This document shows positions 56,432 through 63,357 of a stretch of 64,000 nucleotides of DNA, piece after piece; the stretch's first letter is position 1, and each line of letters starts with the position of its first letter. The stretch is from the NCBI GenBank assembly GCA_903919455.1, contig CAIXIJ010000008.1:1-64000 (forward strand), written 5' to 3'. Position numbers and translations under genes: made by a program. Source of the stretch: an uncultured Acidimicrobiaceae bacterium (GTDB lineage Bacteria > Actinomycetota > Acidimicrobiia > Acidimicrobiales > Ilumatobacteraceae). Under the pieces are notes generated by a model. That model did no database searches, was not told the DNA's origin, and was given only the letters and a program-made list of their open reading frames with translations.

Positions 56432-57055
56432 TCAGAGGTCGACGCCGAGCGTCCTGCTGCTGGATTGCACTACACGGATGGGAACGCACGATTGCTGAAG
56501 AACACCTCCAGCCACGGTCGTTTGGCCTGCCGCAGCGCGTAACTCCCGGTCGCCCGTGATACCTCGACGAGCTGCGGCCAGGGCCGCGGCTCCTTGTTCG
56601 ACGGTGAGGTCGAAGACGAGGCAGAACTCGTTGCCGAACGGATCCTGCATCACTGCCCAGTCGATGATCGGCTCCTCGTCACACGCGGCAGACGGCCGCG
56701 GGTACAGACTTGGCGGCTTCTTCACACTGCCACCGAGCGCAAGGATGTCGATGATCGCTGAATCGACACCTTGGTTCGGCGTGATGTCGACATGAACGCA
56801 GTTCGTCTGGTGATGCGTCGGCACCTCCGTCTCGATCGGAGCATGGTCGGTGTGGATGAGGATGATCTCGTGCTTGTAACCGGGTGGATGGCCCGGATGC
56901 CCACACGGCTCAGTGGTGCCCAGATACGCGAGCCAACCGTGTCCCCAGTAGCCGGGATCGAGCACCTCATAGCCGGTCAATGCCGACCAGAAGCGAAGAC
57001 CGACCTCGTGGTCGGTCACGTTGAAGGCCACACATCGCATCGTGCCGATACTCAT
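56432..57055 (-). CDS. VOC family protein B (paralogue with C-terminal tail)
   Basis: The 207-aa paralogue of 53723-54244 shares MSIGTMRCVA, FWSALTGYEVLD, VHVDITPNQGVDSAIIDILA, VKKPPSLYPRP and VMQDPFGNEFCLV. Differences are an insertion (EPCGHPGHPPGYKHE) and a 30-residue Ser/Arg-rich tail. ATG 57055 is chosen because AAAGGA lies 7 bases before it and the paralogue begins identically. An ACTC/GAGT operator-like site lies 40 bp upstream, matching the site at the PadR gene, so it is probably in the same regulon. Confidence 0.85.
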   Translation of the reverse strand: MSIGTMRCVAFNVTDHEVGLRFWSALTGYEVLDPGYWGHGWLAYLGTTEPCGHPGHPPGYKHEIILIHTDHAPIETEVPTHHQTNCVHVDITPNQGVDSAIIDILALGGSVKKPPSLYPRPSAACDEEPIIDWAVMQDPFGNEFCLVFDLTVEQGAAALAAARRGITGDRELRAAAGQTTVAGGVLQQSCVPIRVVQSSSRTLGVDL

Positions 57056-57094
57056 CGTCATTCCTTTCGGTCTCGCCGACCTCCTACGATCAGC

Positions 57095-57111
57095 AACTCA
57101 CTTTGAGAGTA
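57095..57111. promoter_or_regulatory. PadR-type operator candidate, site 2
   Basis: AACTCACTTTGAGAGTA resembles site 1 at 54285-54301 (TACTCCTATTGAGAGTA), sharing ACTC, TTGAGAGTA and the spacing. It lies 40 bp upstream of the VOC B start. Confidence 0.5.
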
Positions 57112-57310
57112 ACTGAGAGCGCGAGGGGTGCACCACCGTCCACAGGCCTGCTCCACCCATGCGTCGGCTGCGGCGACGACCGCGCCCGGCGCGGGCATCT
57201 GTGTTGATCGGACCCGGCCGAACGGTCACCGGCGGAGTTCTTCCCAGATCAGCTTCTCGGCGGAATCTCTCCCGGCTTCCGGAAACCAAACCGCCCGGCA
57301 CAGCGCCGCC

Positions 57311-57360
57311 TCGCCGTCGGGAGGGTCAGGCTTCGAGCGAGAACCTGTAGACGTTGGTCT
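57311..57360. repeat. Direct repeat copy 1 (GNAT gene end)
   Basis: The 50 bp match 58330-58379 at about 46 positions; the first 35 are identical. Copy 2 is the genuine 3' end of the GNAT gene plus flank. The pair brackets the nucleotidyltransferase module. Confidence 0.75.
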
Positions 57361-57371
57361 GCTCACCGTCG

Positions 57372-57842
57372 TCAGAAACGCGCGTCGTCGCCGGACGCGT
57401 TGCCCGTGAGGCGTAGGACGTCGGCGACATCCTGCGGTCGACCGGTGGCCCGCTTGTTCGCTATGAGGTCCTCGCGCCCGATGAACGGCACAACGACACC
57501 GCCGAGTACGACTTCGATATGGCGTGTCCAAGCGAAGTCGAAATCCACGCCGGAGATGCGAGTGAGCAGATCGATCCGATAGGGCGGGTATCCCAACTGA
57601 ACGACGCAATCGTCCGAGGTCAGGTCATCGTGTCCGATACCGATGCCTCCGAAGCCGAACTCTTCGAGCGCTGCGAGAAGGTGGTCCGCGTTGGCCGAAT
57701 CCGTCCATATCCATGCGTCGAGATCGCCGGTCGCTCTCGGCAGACCATGCGCTGCGAGCGCATAGCCGCCGACGATCATGTAACGAACGTCATGCCGAGC
57801 GAGTAATGCGACAAACTCGCTGAAGTCCCGGTCGAACTCCAT
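57372..57842 (-). CDS. Nucleotidyltransferase family protein (DUF6036/AbiEii-like)
   Basis: The 156-aa protein begins MEFDRDFSEFVALLARHDVR and shows the nucleotidyltransferase pattern YMIVGGYALAAHGLPRATGD with DLDAWI (G-G/S-x-A and D-x-D metal site). PPYRIDLLTRISGVDF and VPFIGREDLIANKRATGRPQ, typical of toxin-like NTases, follow. It overlaps the preceding small gene by 53 bp. ATG 57842 follows GGGGGGAA. Such pairs behave as toxin-antitoxin or defence modules in related families; this is inference. Confidence 0.75.
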   Translation of the reverse strand: MEFDRDFSEFVALLARHDVRYMIVGGYALAAHGLPRATGDLDAWIWTDSANADHLLAALEEFGFGGIGIGHDDLTSDDCVVQLGYPPYRIDLLTRISGVDFDFAWTRHIEVVLGGVVVPFIGREDLIANKRATGRPQDVADVLRLTGNASGDDARF

Positions 57843-58002
57843 CGTTCCCCCCGTACATCCGGCGCCGCAACACCTCGACCGCCGCAACCCGCTCCTCGAG
57901 CGAGATTCCGGCCCAATACACGACCTCATCGACTTGATCGCGCACGGCGGATTTCCTCACGACCTTCGAGATCGAACTCGACGCAGTCGAAGGAGTCTCC
58001 AC
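57790..58002 (-). CDS. Small partner protein of the nucleotidyltransferase
   Basis: The 70-aa protein (GTG 58002) contains DQVDEVVYWAGISLEERVAA and EVLRRRMYGG, ending LQRVCRITRSA. The YW-x-x-x-S-x-E-E-R pattern is typical of small proteins encoded directly before DUF6036-type NTases. It overlaps the NTase start by 53 bp. It is the likely antitoxin or regulatory subunit of a two-gene module. The start codon is uncertain. Confidence 0.6.
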   Translation of the reverse strand: METPSTASSSISKVVRKSAVRDQVDEVVYWAGISLEERVAAVEVLRRRMYGGNDGVRPGLQRVCRITRSA

Positions 58003-58344
58003 CTCACGGATTCTACCCGTCAGGCGCCGCCACCACGGTTGACTTGGCCGACAGGACCCGCACATAACGCACGCGCAGAACCCCTTGCCAAGAGCGCCCA
58101 TACCGGGCACTCGGCTCTATCTCGTGAGGCGCCGGAGGTTTCGCGCCCACGGGCGCGAAACCTCCCAAATCCGGGTCATTCCTCGCCCGTGGGCGCGAAT
58201 GGTCCCAGTACCAGGACGAATCGCGCCCAACGAAGCCCACGCCCTAACTGCCGTTCTGCTCGGCCTCCGTGCCGTCTCTCGACGGCGTTATGCGCCCTCT
58301 GATGGCGCCGACCGACCGAGGCCGCACGATCGCCGTCGGGAGGG
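58003..58344. other. 342-bp gap with palindromic repeats before the GNAT gene
   Basis: I find no gene here. It contains palindromic cluster 5 (58134-58230) and the start of the second direct-repeat copy (58330). The rest (58003-58133) shows no consistent coding frame. Confidence 0.5.
58134..58230. repeat. Palindromic repeat cluster (CCC-AC-GGG family), locus 5
   Basis: GGAGGTTTCGCGCCC-AC and its complement form a perfect palindrome with 15-bp arms (58134-58165). It is followed by TCGCCCGTGGGCGCGAA (58183-58199) and a terminal TCGCGCCCAAC. Order and orientation match the clusters at 7.2, 15.5 and 19.0 kb. Confidence 0.85.
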
Positions 58345-58379
58345 TCAGGCTTCGAGCGAGAACCGATACACGTTGGTTT
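58330..58379. repeat. Direct repeat copy 2 (3' end of the GNAT gene)
   Basis: This copy spans the last codons and stop of the GNAT gene and 15 bp beyond. Its first 35 bases equal those of 57311-57345. Confidence 0.75.
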
Positions 58380-58782
58380 CGCGGGGCTCGAAGCCGATGC
58401 GTTGGTACAGGCGGTTGGCGGCTTCGCGCGACGGGCGCGAGGTGAGGTCCACCGTCTTGGCGCCCTTCTGTCGGGCGATGTCGAGCGCGAAGCGGTTGAG
58501 CTGATCACCCACGCCGTGGCCGCGCGCCGCGTCGTCGACCACCACGTCTTCGATCCATGCCCGCACGCCAGTGGGGATGCGGAACGTCACCAGGGTGAGC
58601 GTGCCCACGATGGCACCGTCGAGCCGGGCGACGAGCACGTCGCTCGCCTCCGACGCCACCATCTCGGCCACCTCGGTGGCAGTAGGCGGGGGTGAACTTT
58701 TCGACAGCTGCGGGATGAGGCGGGCAAACGCCTGCACCAGTTCGTCGTCGGCTTCGGTGGCGATCTCCAGAACAACACTCAC
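58345..58782 (-). CDS. GNAT family N-acetyltransferase
   Basis: The 145-aa protein starts at GTG 58782 (VSVVLEIATEADDELVQAFA). It has the acetyl-CoA fold: VLVARLDGAIVGTLTLVTF, WIEDVVVDDAARGHGVGDQL (motif A, with R/Q-x-x-G-x-G/A as RGHGVG) and ANRLYQRIGFEPRETNVYRF. The acceptor is unknown. Its last 35 bp are duplicated at 57311, on the other side of the nucleotidyltransferase module. Confidence 0.87.
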   Translation of the reverse strand: MSVVLEIATEADDELVQAFARLIPQLSKSSPPPTATEVAEMVASEASDVLVARLDGAIVGTLTLVTFRIPTGVRAWIEDVVVDDAARGHGVGDQLNRFALDIARQKGAKTVDLTSRPSREAANRLYQRIGFEPRETNVYRFSLEA

Positions 58783-58835
58783 GGCGCCCACGCTACGGCA
58801 CGACCGACGCTCACGCCGCCGCATAGGGTGCGCGC

Positions 58836-59720
58836 ATGGAACCGTCACGCGCGCTCGCCGCCGCTCTCGAACCCGTCATCGGCCAGGTGTACTTCTCGCC
58901 GGAATGTCACGCCAACTACGTCGCCCTCGGCTTCGAAGCGAGTCGTGGTCAGGCCAACGGAGTGGCGCTGCCCGACGGACCCGCGTACTTCACCAGCCGT
59001 GGTTCGCTGATGGGCCAGGTGCCGGGCGAACTGGTGGCCGCGGCGTTCGCGGTGTTCAACCCACAGGCCGTTGTGCCGGCCGTGTCGTACGGCTGGACGC
59101 TCACCGATGCTGCAACAATCTGTGCCGCACGCGACGCCGGTGCTATCGCCCAACTCGTGCGCATCCTCGGCGAAGCCCCCGAGGGTGTGGGGCGTGCCCG
59201 CGATCTGCTGGCTCGTCTTTGCGAGCCGCTTCGCCCCGAAGGTCGCCCGTTGTACGCCGGTGTGCTGTCGCAGCCGATGCCCGACACCGATCTCGGTGCC
59301 GTGTGGCGCATGGGCGACATGCTCCGCGAGTTCCGTGGCGACTGCCACACCGCCGCCTGGATCGGCGCCGACATCGACGCCACCGAGATCGGTCTGCTCA
59401 GCGAGTTGTATTGGGGCTTGCCGATGCGCACCTACAGCCGCACCCGCGCCTGGACCGAGGCACAGTTCGACGCTGCCCACGAGCGACTGAAGTCGCGCGG
59501 TCTGGTCGACGACACCGGGTTCACGCCGCACGGTCACGGCGTGCGCGAGCAGATCGAACACAACACCGACCGGCAGATGGATCGGGCGATGGCTGCCATC
59601 GGGAGCGACATCGACGAACTCGTCGAGATCCTGCTGCCGTGGGGTGCCGCCATCCGCGATGCGAAGGGCTACCCGGCCAGCGGCCCGCACGACCTCGCCG
59701 ACGCAGTCACCAAGCGCTGA
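58836..59720 (+). CDS. SCO6745 family protein
   Basis: The 294-aa protein matches the SCO6745 family: IGQVYFSPECHANYVALGFE near the N-terminus, GPAYFTSRGSLMGQVPGELV, AVVPAVSYGWTLTDA, MGDMLREFRGDCHTAAW and a C-terminal winged-helix-like region (ERLKSRGLVDDTGFTPHGHG). The family is actinobacterial and its biochemistry is unsettled, with some members in natural-product loci (SalK type). It is divergent from the GNAT gene and followed by tandem 14-bp repeats. Confidence 0.87.
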   Translation: MEPSRALAAALEPVIGQVYFSPECHANYVALGFEASRGQANGVALPDGPAYFTSRGSLMGQVPGELVAAAFAVFNPQAVVPAVSYGWTLTDAATICAARDAGAIAQLVRILGEAPEGVGRARDLLARLCEPLRPEGRPLYAGVLSQPMPDTDLGAVWRMGDMLREFRGDCHTAAWIGADIDATEIGLLSELYWGLPMRTYSRTRAWTEAQFDAAHERLKSRGLVDDTGFTPHGHGVREQIEHNTDRQMDRAMAAIGSDIDELVEILLPWGAAIRDAKGYPASGPHDLADAVTKR

Positions 59721-59749
59721 CAGCCAAGCGCCGATAGCCAAGCGCCGAC
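59708..59749. repeat. 14-bp tandem repeat, three copies
   Basis: CACCAAGCGCTGAC, AGCCAAGCGCCGAT and AGCCAAGCGCCGAC lie in tandem. The first copy contains the stop of the SCO6745 gene. Confidence 0.75.
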
Positions 59750-59758
59750 GACTCTTCC

Positions 59759-59794
59759 CTCACGACCCTTCACTCACGACCCTTCGCTCATGAC
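59759..59794. repeat. Second 14-bp tandem repeat, 2.5 copies
   Basis: CTCACGACCCTTCA, CTCACGACCCTTCG and CTCATGAC follow directly upstream of the -10-like TATGGT (59795-59800) of the selenoprotein gene, so they occupy its -35 region. Confidence 0.75.
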
Positions 59795-59806
59795 TATGGT
59801 GCCCTC

Positions 59807-60892
59807 ATGATCCTCACCTCGCTCGACGGCGTCACCGCCGACGACTTCGCCGAACACACCGGATGGGCACCAAAGCCCGAAGGCCTCTGCCGCGGCGAAG
59901 TGTGTGTGCCCGCACCCGGCTCGCTGCTCGCCGACGGCACGGTGCACATCGAGACCGCCACCGCACGCCTCGGAATGCCAGTGGTGCACGACGAACAGCA
60001 CGGCGCGTGGGCCGTGGGCTCGGCCACCCTCGGCGGGAAGGCACTGGCCACCGCAACAGCAGCCGACCCCGAACTGCTCACCCGCGACGGCAACCCGTTC
60101 CGCCTCAGCGCACTGCACGGCCGAAAGGTATTGCTGGTCGCCTGGTCCAGTTATTGAGGCTGCCGCACCAGTCTGCCCGGGTGGCAGGCGCTCCACGAAG
60201 AACTCGCTCCGCTCGGCTTCACGGTGGTCACCGTCGCCCTCGATGTGGTGCCTGAGCACACCTTCAAATGGATCGATGCAGCGAACCCCACGCACCCGTC
60301 GCTCATCGACACCGGCCATGTCACCGACGACCTGTTCGGCTTCGTGAACATCCCGATGGCCGTCTGGATCGACGAGACCGGCACCATCGTGCGACCCGCG
60401 GAGGCAGCCAGCATCCAGCGCAGCCCGCTGCGCGACATGGAGATTCCCGAGGGACTGCCCGAACGCATCGATCGCATGTACCGCGAGGTGAAGGCCATTC
60501 CCGATGTGGCCGACGACTACCGCGCCGCCATCGCCGACTGGGCCCAGCACGGAAGTGCGTCGAAGTTCGTGTTGTCGGCCGATGAGGTGATCGCCCGTTC
60601 GCTGCCACGCGGTGACGACGAAGCCCGCGCCGCCGCCTGCTTCGAACTCGGCAACCATCTCCGCGTCACCGTCGGCCCCGAAGCTGCAGTGGCGTGGTGG
60701 CGCGAGGCCCACCGCCTGTTCCCCTCGAACTGGACCTACAAGCGGCAGGCCTGGACACTGGTCACCACGCCGGAAGGCGCCGACGACAACGACCTCATGC
60801 AGGGCCCCAACGACGTCTACGAGGGCAACTGGCTCGACGACGTCATTGCCGGCGGCGGCGGTGCCGCTTACAACCTCCTGCCCCAGTTGTAA
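59807..60892 (+). CDS. Probable selenoprotein: thioredoxin-fold redoxin with in-frame UGA (Sec117)
   Basis: The ORF track splits this gene at TGA 60155-60157, but the same frame continues without a break to TAA 60892, giving 361 aa if UGA is read as Sec. The N-terminal part (about 1-115) has TGWAPKPEGLCRGEVCVPAP and GNPFRLSALHGRKVLLVAW. The UGA then falls in WSSY-U-GCRTSLPGWQALHE, where Cys homologues as I recall them carry W-x-x-W-C-G-C-R. The C-terminal half is a redoxin and helical tail (FTVVTVALDV, VNIPMAVWIDETGTIV). A hairpin with a GU-containing loop begins 3 bases after UGA. TATGGT 7 bases before the ATG suggests a leaderless start. A pseudogene is the alternative. Confidence 0.72.
60155..60187 (+). 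promoter_or_regulatory. UGA codon and SECIS-like stem-loop
   Basis: After TGA (60155-60157), CTGCC and ACC pair with GGT and GGCAG (60160-60187), with a GC bulge. The apical loop is AGTCTGCCCG, containing GU as in bacterial SECIS elements (the E. coli fdhF loop has AGGUCU). Loop distance from the UGA (about 14 nt) is at the short end of the accepted range. Confidence 0.6.
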
Positions 60893-61426
60893 CTACGACG
60901 CCGGGCGGTGAATTCGTGCTGGCGGGCCTGCGGCGCGGTCGCGCAGATACCCGTCGAGGAACGCTGCACCCTCCTGCATTGTGCGCTCCACGTCGGCGGC
61001 AAGGAACGTGGCGATCCGGCCGCCCACGATGGGCATCGGGCACGTCACCTCGCCGGCGATGTCCACGATGGTGCCATCCGCAACCGGGGTGAGCGACAGG
61101 TGGCCACCGGTGGTCACCGGCACGCCGCGAGCGATCACCTGCCAGATACCGGCACGACTGCCGTCGTCCTGCGGGGGATCCCATTCATCATGCTGGTCCA
61201 CCAGCGTGATTGGCTCGAAGAACCGTTTCGCAAAGGTAGGAACGACAAGGCGCACACCACGCCGGGACCGCACCACGGTGATGCCGCCCCTCGCGGTGTG
61301 CTCCACGATCTTCACGTCCAGATGCCCAAGCGCCTCATACTTCGCCACGAGCACCTCGGGCGATGTCATCACCGCGAACACCGCCTCGGGCGGCGCCGCG
61401 TAGGTGTGCGTGGATGCAACCTTCAT
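60893..61426 (-). CDS. DUF2505 family SRPBCC protein
   Basis: The 177-aa protein begins MKVASTHTYAAPPEAVFAVM and follows the SRPBCC outline: HLDVKIVEHTARGGITVVR, then GGHLSLTPVADGTIVDIAGE and a final helix IATFLAADVERTMQEGAAFL. This matches the DUF2505 family of actinobacterial ligand-binding proteins. ATG 61426 is preferred over 61432. It abuts the selenoprotein stop convergently with no gap. Cytoplasmic, function unknown. Confidence 0.83.
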   Translation of the reverse strand: MKVASTHTYAAPPEAVFAVMTSPEVLVAKYEALGHLDVKIVEHTARGGITVVRSRRGVRLVVPTFAKRFFEPITLVDQHDEWDPPQDDGSRAGIWQVIARGVPVTTGGHLSLTPVADGTIVDIAGEVTCPMPIVGGRIATFLAADVERTMQEGAAFLDGYLRDRAAGPPARIHRPAS

Positions 61427-61548
61427 GTGCATCATCGTGCGCCGGTGCAAGGGGAAGAGTCAGGGCACATGGTCCCTGCGCGGGGGTGCCCTCTGTCGGC
61501 CCCGTCTCCGTTCATCACAGCCAATTGCGCCGGTAGTTTGTGCGTGTG

Positions 61549-62469
61549 ATGGAACATGTGCGCTGGCTCTCTCGCCCCACGCTGCGACGCCCCACGCTGA
61601 TTGCGGCGTTCACGGGTTGGAACGACGCGGGCGATGCAGCGAGCAACAGTGTGCGGCATCTTGTGGAGGCCTGGCAGGCCCAGCCACTCGCTGAGATCGA
61701 CCCCGAGGAGTTCACCGACTTCGCCACGGTTCGACCCCTCGTGCGCCTGAACCCCGACCGCACGCGAGCCATCGTGTGGCCCACAGTGGGGCTCTGGAGC
61801 GCCAGCACGCCGGGTGGCGATGTCATCCTCATGCTCGGCCCCGAGCCGGCGCTGCGGTGGCGCCTCTTCACCGACCAACTCGTAGCGGTGGCTCAGGAGT
61901 ACGACGTGTCGCTCGTACTCACGCTCGGCGCGCTCTTGGCCGACGTGCCGCACTCTCGACCGGTTCAGCTCATCGGCACCGCCACCGACCAGCAGATCAT
62001 CGATCGGTTCGACCTGCAGCGCAGTCGCTACGAAGGCCCCACCGGCATCGTCGGTGTCGTGCACGACGCGTGCACACGCGCCGATTTGGCGTCCGCATCG
62101 CTGTGGGCTGCCGTACCTGCCTACGCGTCGCAGGTGCCATCTCCGAAGGCCGCACTCGCATTGGTGGAACGCGCCTGCGAGATGCTCGGCACGCCCGGCC
62201 CGGTGGCCCGGCTTCGCCAAGAGGCCGATGCCTACGACGACCGCGTCACCTCCTTCGTGGCCGACGACGCCGACCTCATCGGCTACGTCGCCCGGCTCGA
62301 GCACCTCAGCGATGCCGGTGAACTCGACGACGATTTCGACGATGACGAAGATGACGACGACGATGCCATCGGCGGCGAGCTGGCCGACGACGACGAGGAA
62401 CTCGACAGCGACGAGTTGATGGCCGAGCTGGAGCGCTTCCTGCGCGACCAGGGCACCGACGAACACTGA
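61549..62469 (+). CDS. PAC2 family protein (proteasome-assembly-chaperone-like)
   Basis: The 306-aa protein has the PAC2 pattern: RPTLIAAFTGWNDAGDAASN, SRPVQLIGTATDQQIIDRFD, VGVVHDACTRADLASASLWA and VPAYASQVPSPKAALALVER. The C-terminal 60 residues are strongly acidic (a run of Asp/Glu) and end in a short helix. Actinobacterial PAC2 proteins are conserved but poorly understood. A TAGTTT hexamer (61534-61539) lies 10 bases before ATG 61549, consistent with a leaderless start; upstream GTG codons are alternatives. Confidence 0.87.
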   Translation: MEHVRWLSRPTLRRPTLIAAFTGWNDAGDAASNSVRHLVEAWQAQPLAEIDPEEFTDFATVRPLVRLNPDRTRAIVWPTVGLWSASTPGGDVILMLGPEPALRWRLFTDQLVAVAQEYDVSLVLTLGALLADVPHSRPVQLIGTATDQQIIDRFDLQRSRYEGPTGIVGVVHDACTRADLASASLWAAVPAYASQVPSPKAALALVERACEMLGTPGPVARLRQEADAYDDRVTSFVADDADLIGYVARLEHLSDAGELDDDFDDDEDDDDDAIGGELADDDEELDSDELMAELERFLRDQGTDEH

Positions 62470-62484
62470 CCGCCGGTTCGCTGC

Positions 62485-63222
62485 TCAGCCAGCAGTGGGG
62501 TGATCGCCGCGCCACACCTGCGGGCGGGGCGGATCGAACGTGGAGGCCAAGATGGCGCCATCGATGGCAGCGAACGCCATCGGCCCCCACCACTCGGCAC
62601 CCGCCGTCGGCGTCGGCAACGCGTCGCGAGAGAACCAGCCCACATCCGAGGTTTCGAGCGGGTGGCCCTGCAGGGTGCCACCGGTGGCACGGCAGTGGAA
62701 CAGCAGCAGGTGCATAGAGAACCGCGTGAACCCCATACGTTGTCCGTCGACGACGGCGAGCAGCTGCACGGGCTCGCATTCGATGCCGGTTTCCTCCAGC
62801 ACTTCCTTCACCACCACTTCGCTGGCGGAGTAGCCCACATCGGCCCAGCCGGTGGGGTACAGCCACACGCCGCTGTCGCTGCGCTGCATCAGCAGCACCT
62901 CGCCGGCGTCGTTACCCACCACGGCACCCACCGCCACCTTCGGCGTGATGTAACCGGGCACGCCCTCGCCCACGCTGTCCATCCATTCCTGGATGAAGTG
63001 GTCGGTCTCGCGGCGCACCTCCAACGCATCGTCGGCAGCGGCCTTGATGTCGGCCGCCACATGCAGGATCTCCTCGAAGCGCTCACGCTCGTAGAGGCTC
63101 TGCGTGAAGCCCAGACCGGTGCGCGCAATGGCGGCCAGGGTCTCGCTCCAGCGCACCAGATCGCGGGTGAAGTCGGCGGGGTCGGCATCGCTCACGGCGC
63201 ACACGATAACTTGCGCTGACAT
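62485..63222 (-). CDS. Nudix hydrolase with N-terminal helical domain
   Basis: The 245-aa protein has an N-terminal helical domain (residues 15-85: VRWSETLAAIARTGLGFTQS) typical of the Nudix subgroup active on ADP-sugars. The Nudix domain has GWADVGYSASEVVV and KEVLEETG; the first Glu of the box (G-x5-E) is Tyr and the Arg of REUxEE is Lys, unlike relatives with GWADVGE. The EE pair needed for metal is kept. The variation may alter substrate or activity. It is convergent with the PAC2 gene, 16 bp apart. Confidence 0.83.
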   Translation of the reverse strand: MSAQVIVCAVSDADPADFTRDLVRWSETLAAIARTGLGFTQSLYERERFEEILHVAADIKAAADDALEVRRETDHFIQEWMDSVGEGVPGYITPKVAVGAVVGNDAGEVLLMQRSDSGVWLYPTGWADVGYSASEVVVKEVLEETGIECEPVQLLAVVDGQRMGFTRFSMHLLLFHCRATGGTLQGHPLETSDVGWFSRDALPTPTAGAEWWGPMAFAAIDGAILASTFDPPRPQVWRGDHPTAG

Positions 63223-63357
63223 CCCGAGCGGTAGGTGGTTGATCGGTTACCTTACGTGATGACAGTGCTGCGCCGTCCCTGCGCAACCGTCAGGGCTGGC
63301 GAGCTGGGGATCTCTCCCGTCGATCCCTAGCTGGCCGCCTCTTCTACACTCCACACC

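Larger units (their letters stand above)
57056..57371. other. 316-bp non-coding stretch with operator and direct repeat
   Basis: I see no gene. It holds the operator-like site at 57095-57111, GC-rich DNA with no consistent frame, and the first copy (57311-57360) of a 50-bp direct repeat whose second copy is the 3' end of the GNAT gene. The repeat translates on the minus strand as NVYRFSLEA and a stop. Confidence 0.5.

Noticed and set aside
57226-57609. Minus ORF of 127 aa overlapping the nucleotidyltransferase
   Set aside because: It lies in another frame of the nucleotidyltransferase gene and is Arg-rich with no domain pattern.
59807-60157. A complete 116-aa gene ending at the TGA
   Set aside because: The same frame continues with strong family sequence, and truncation would cut the protein inside its redox motif; Sec recoding or a nonsense mutation explains it better.
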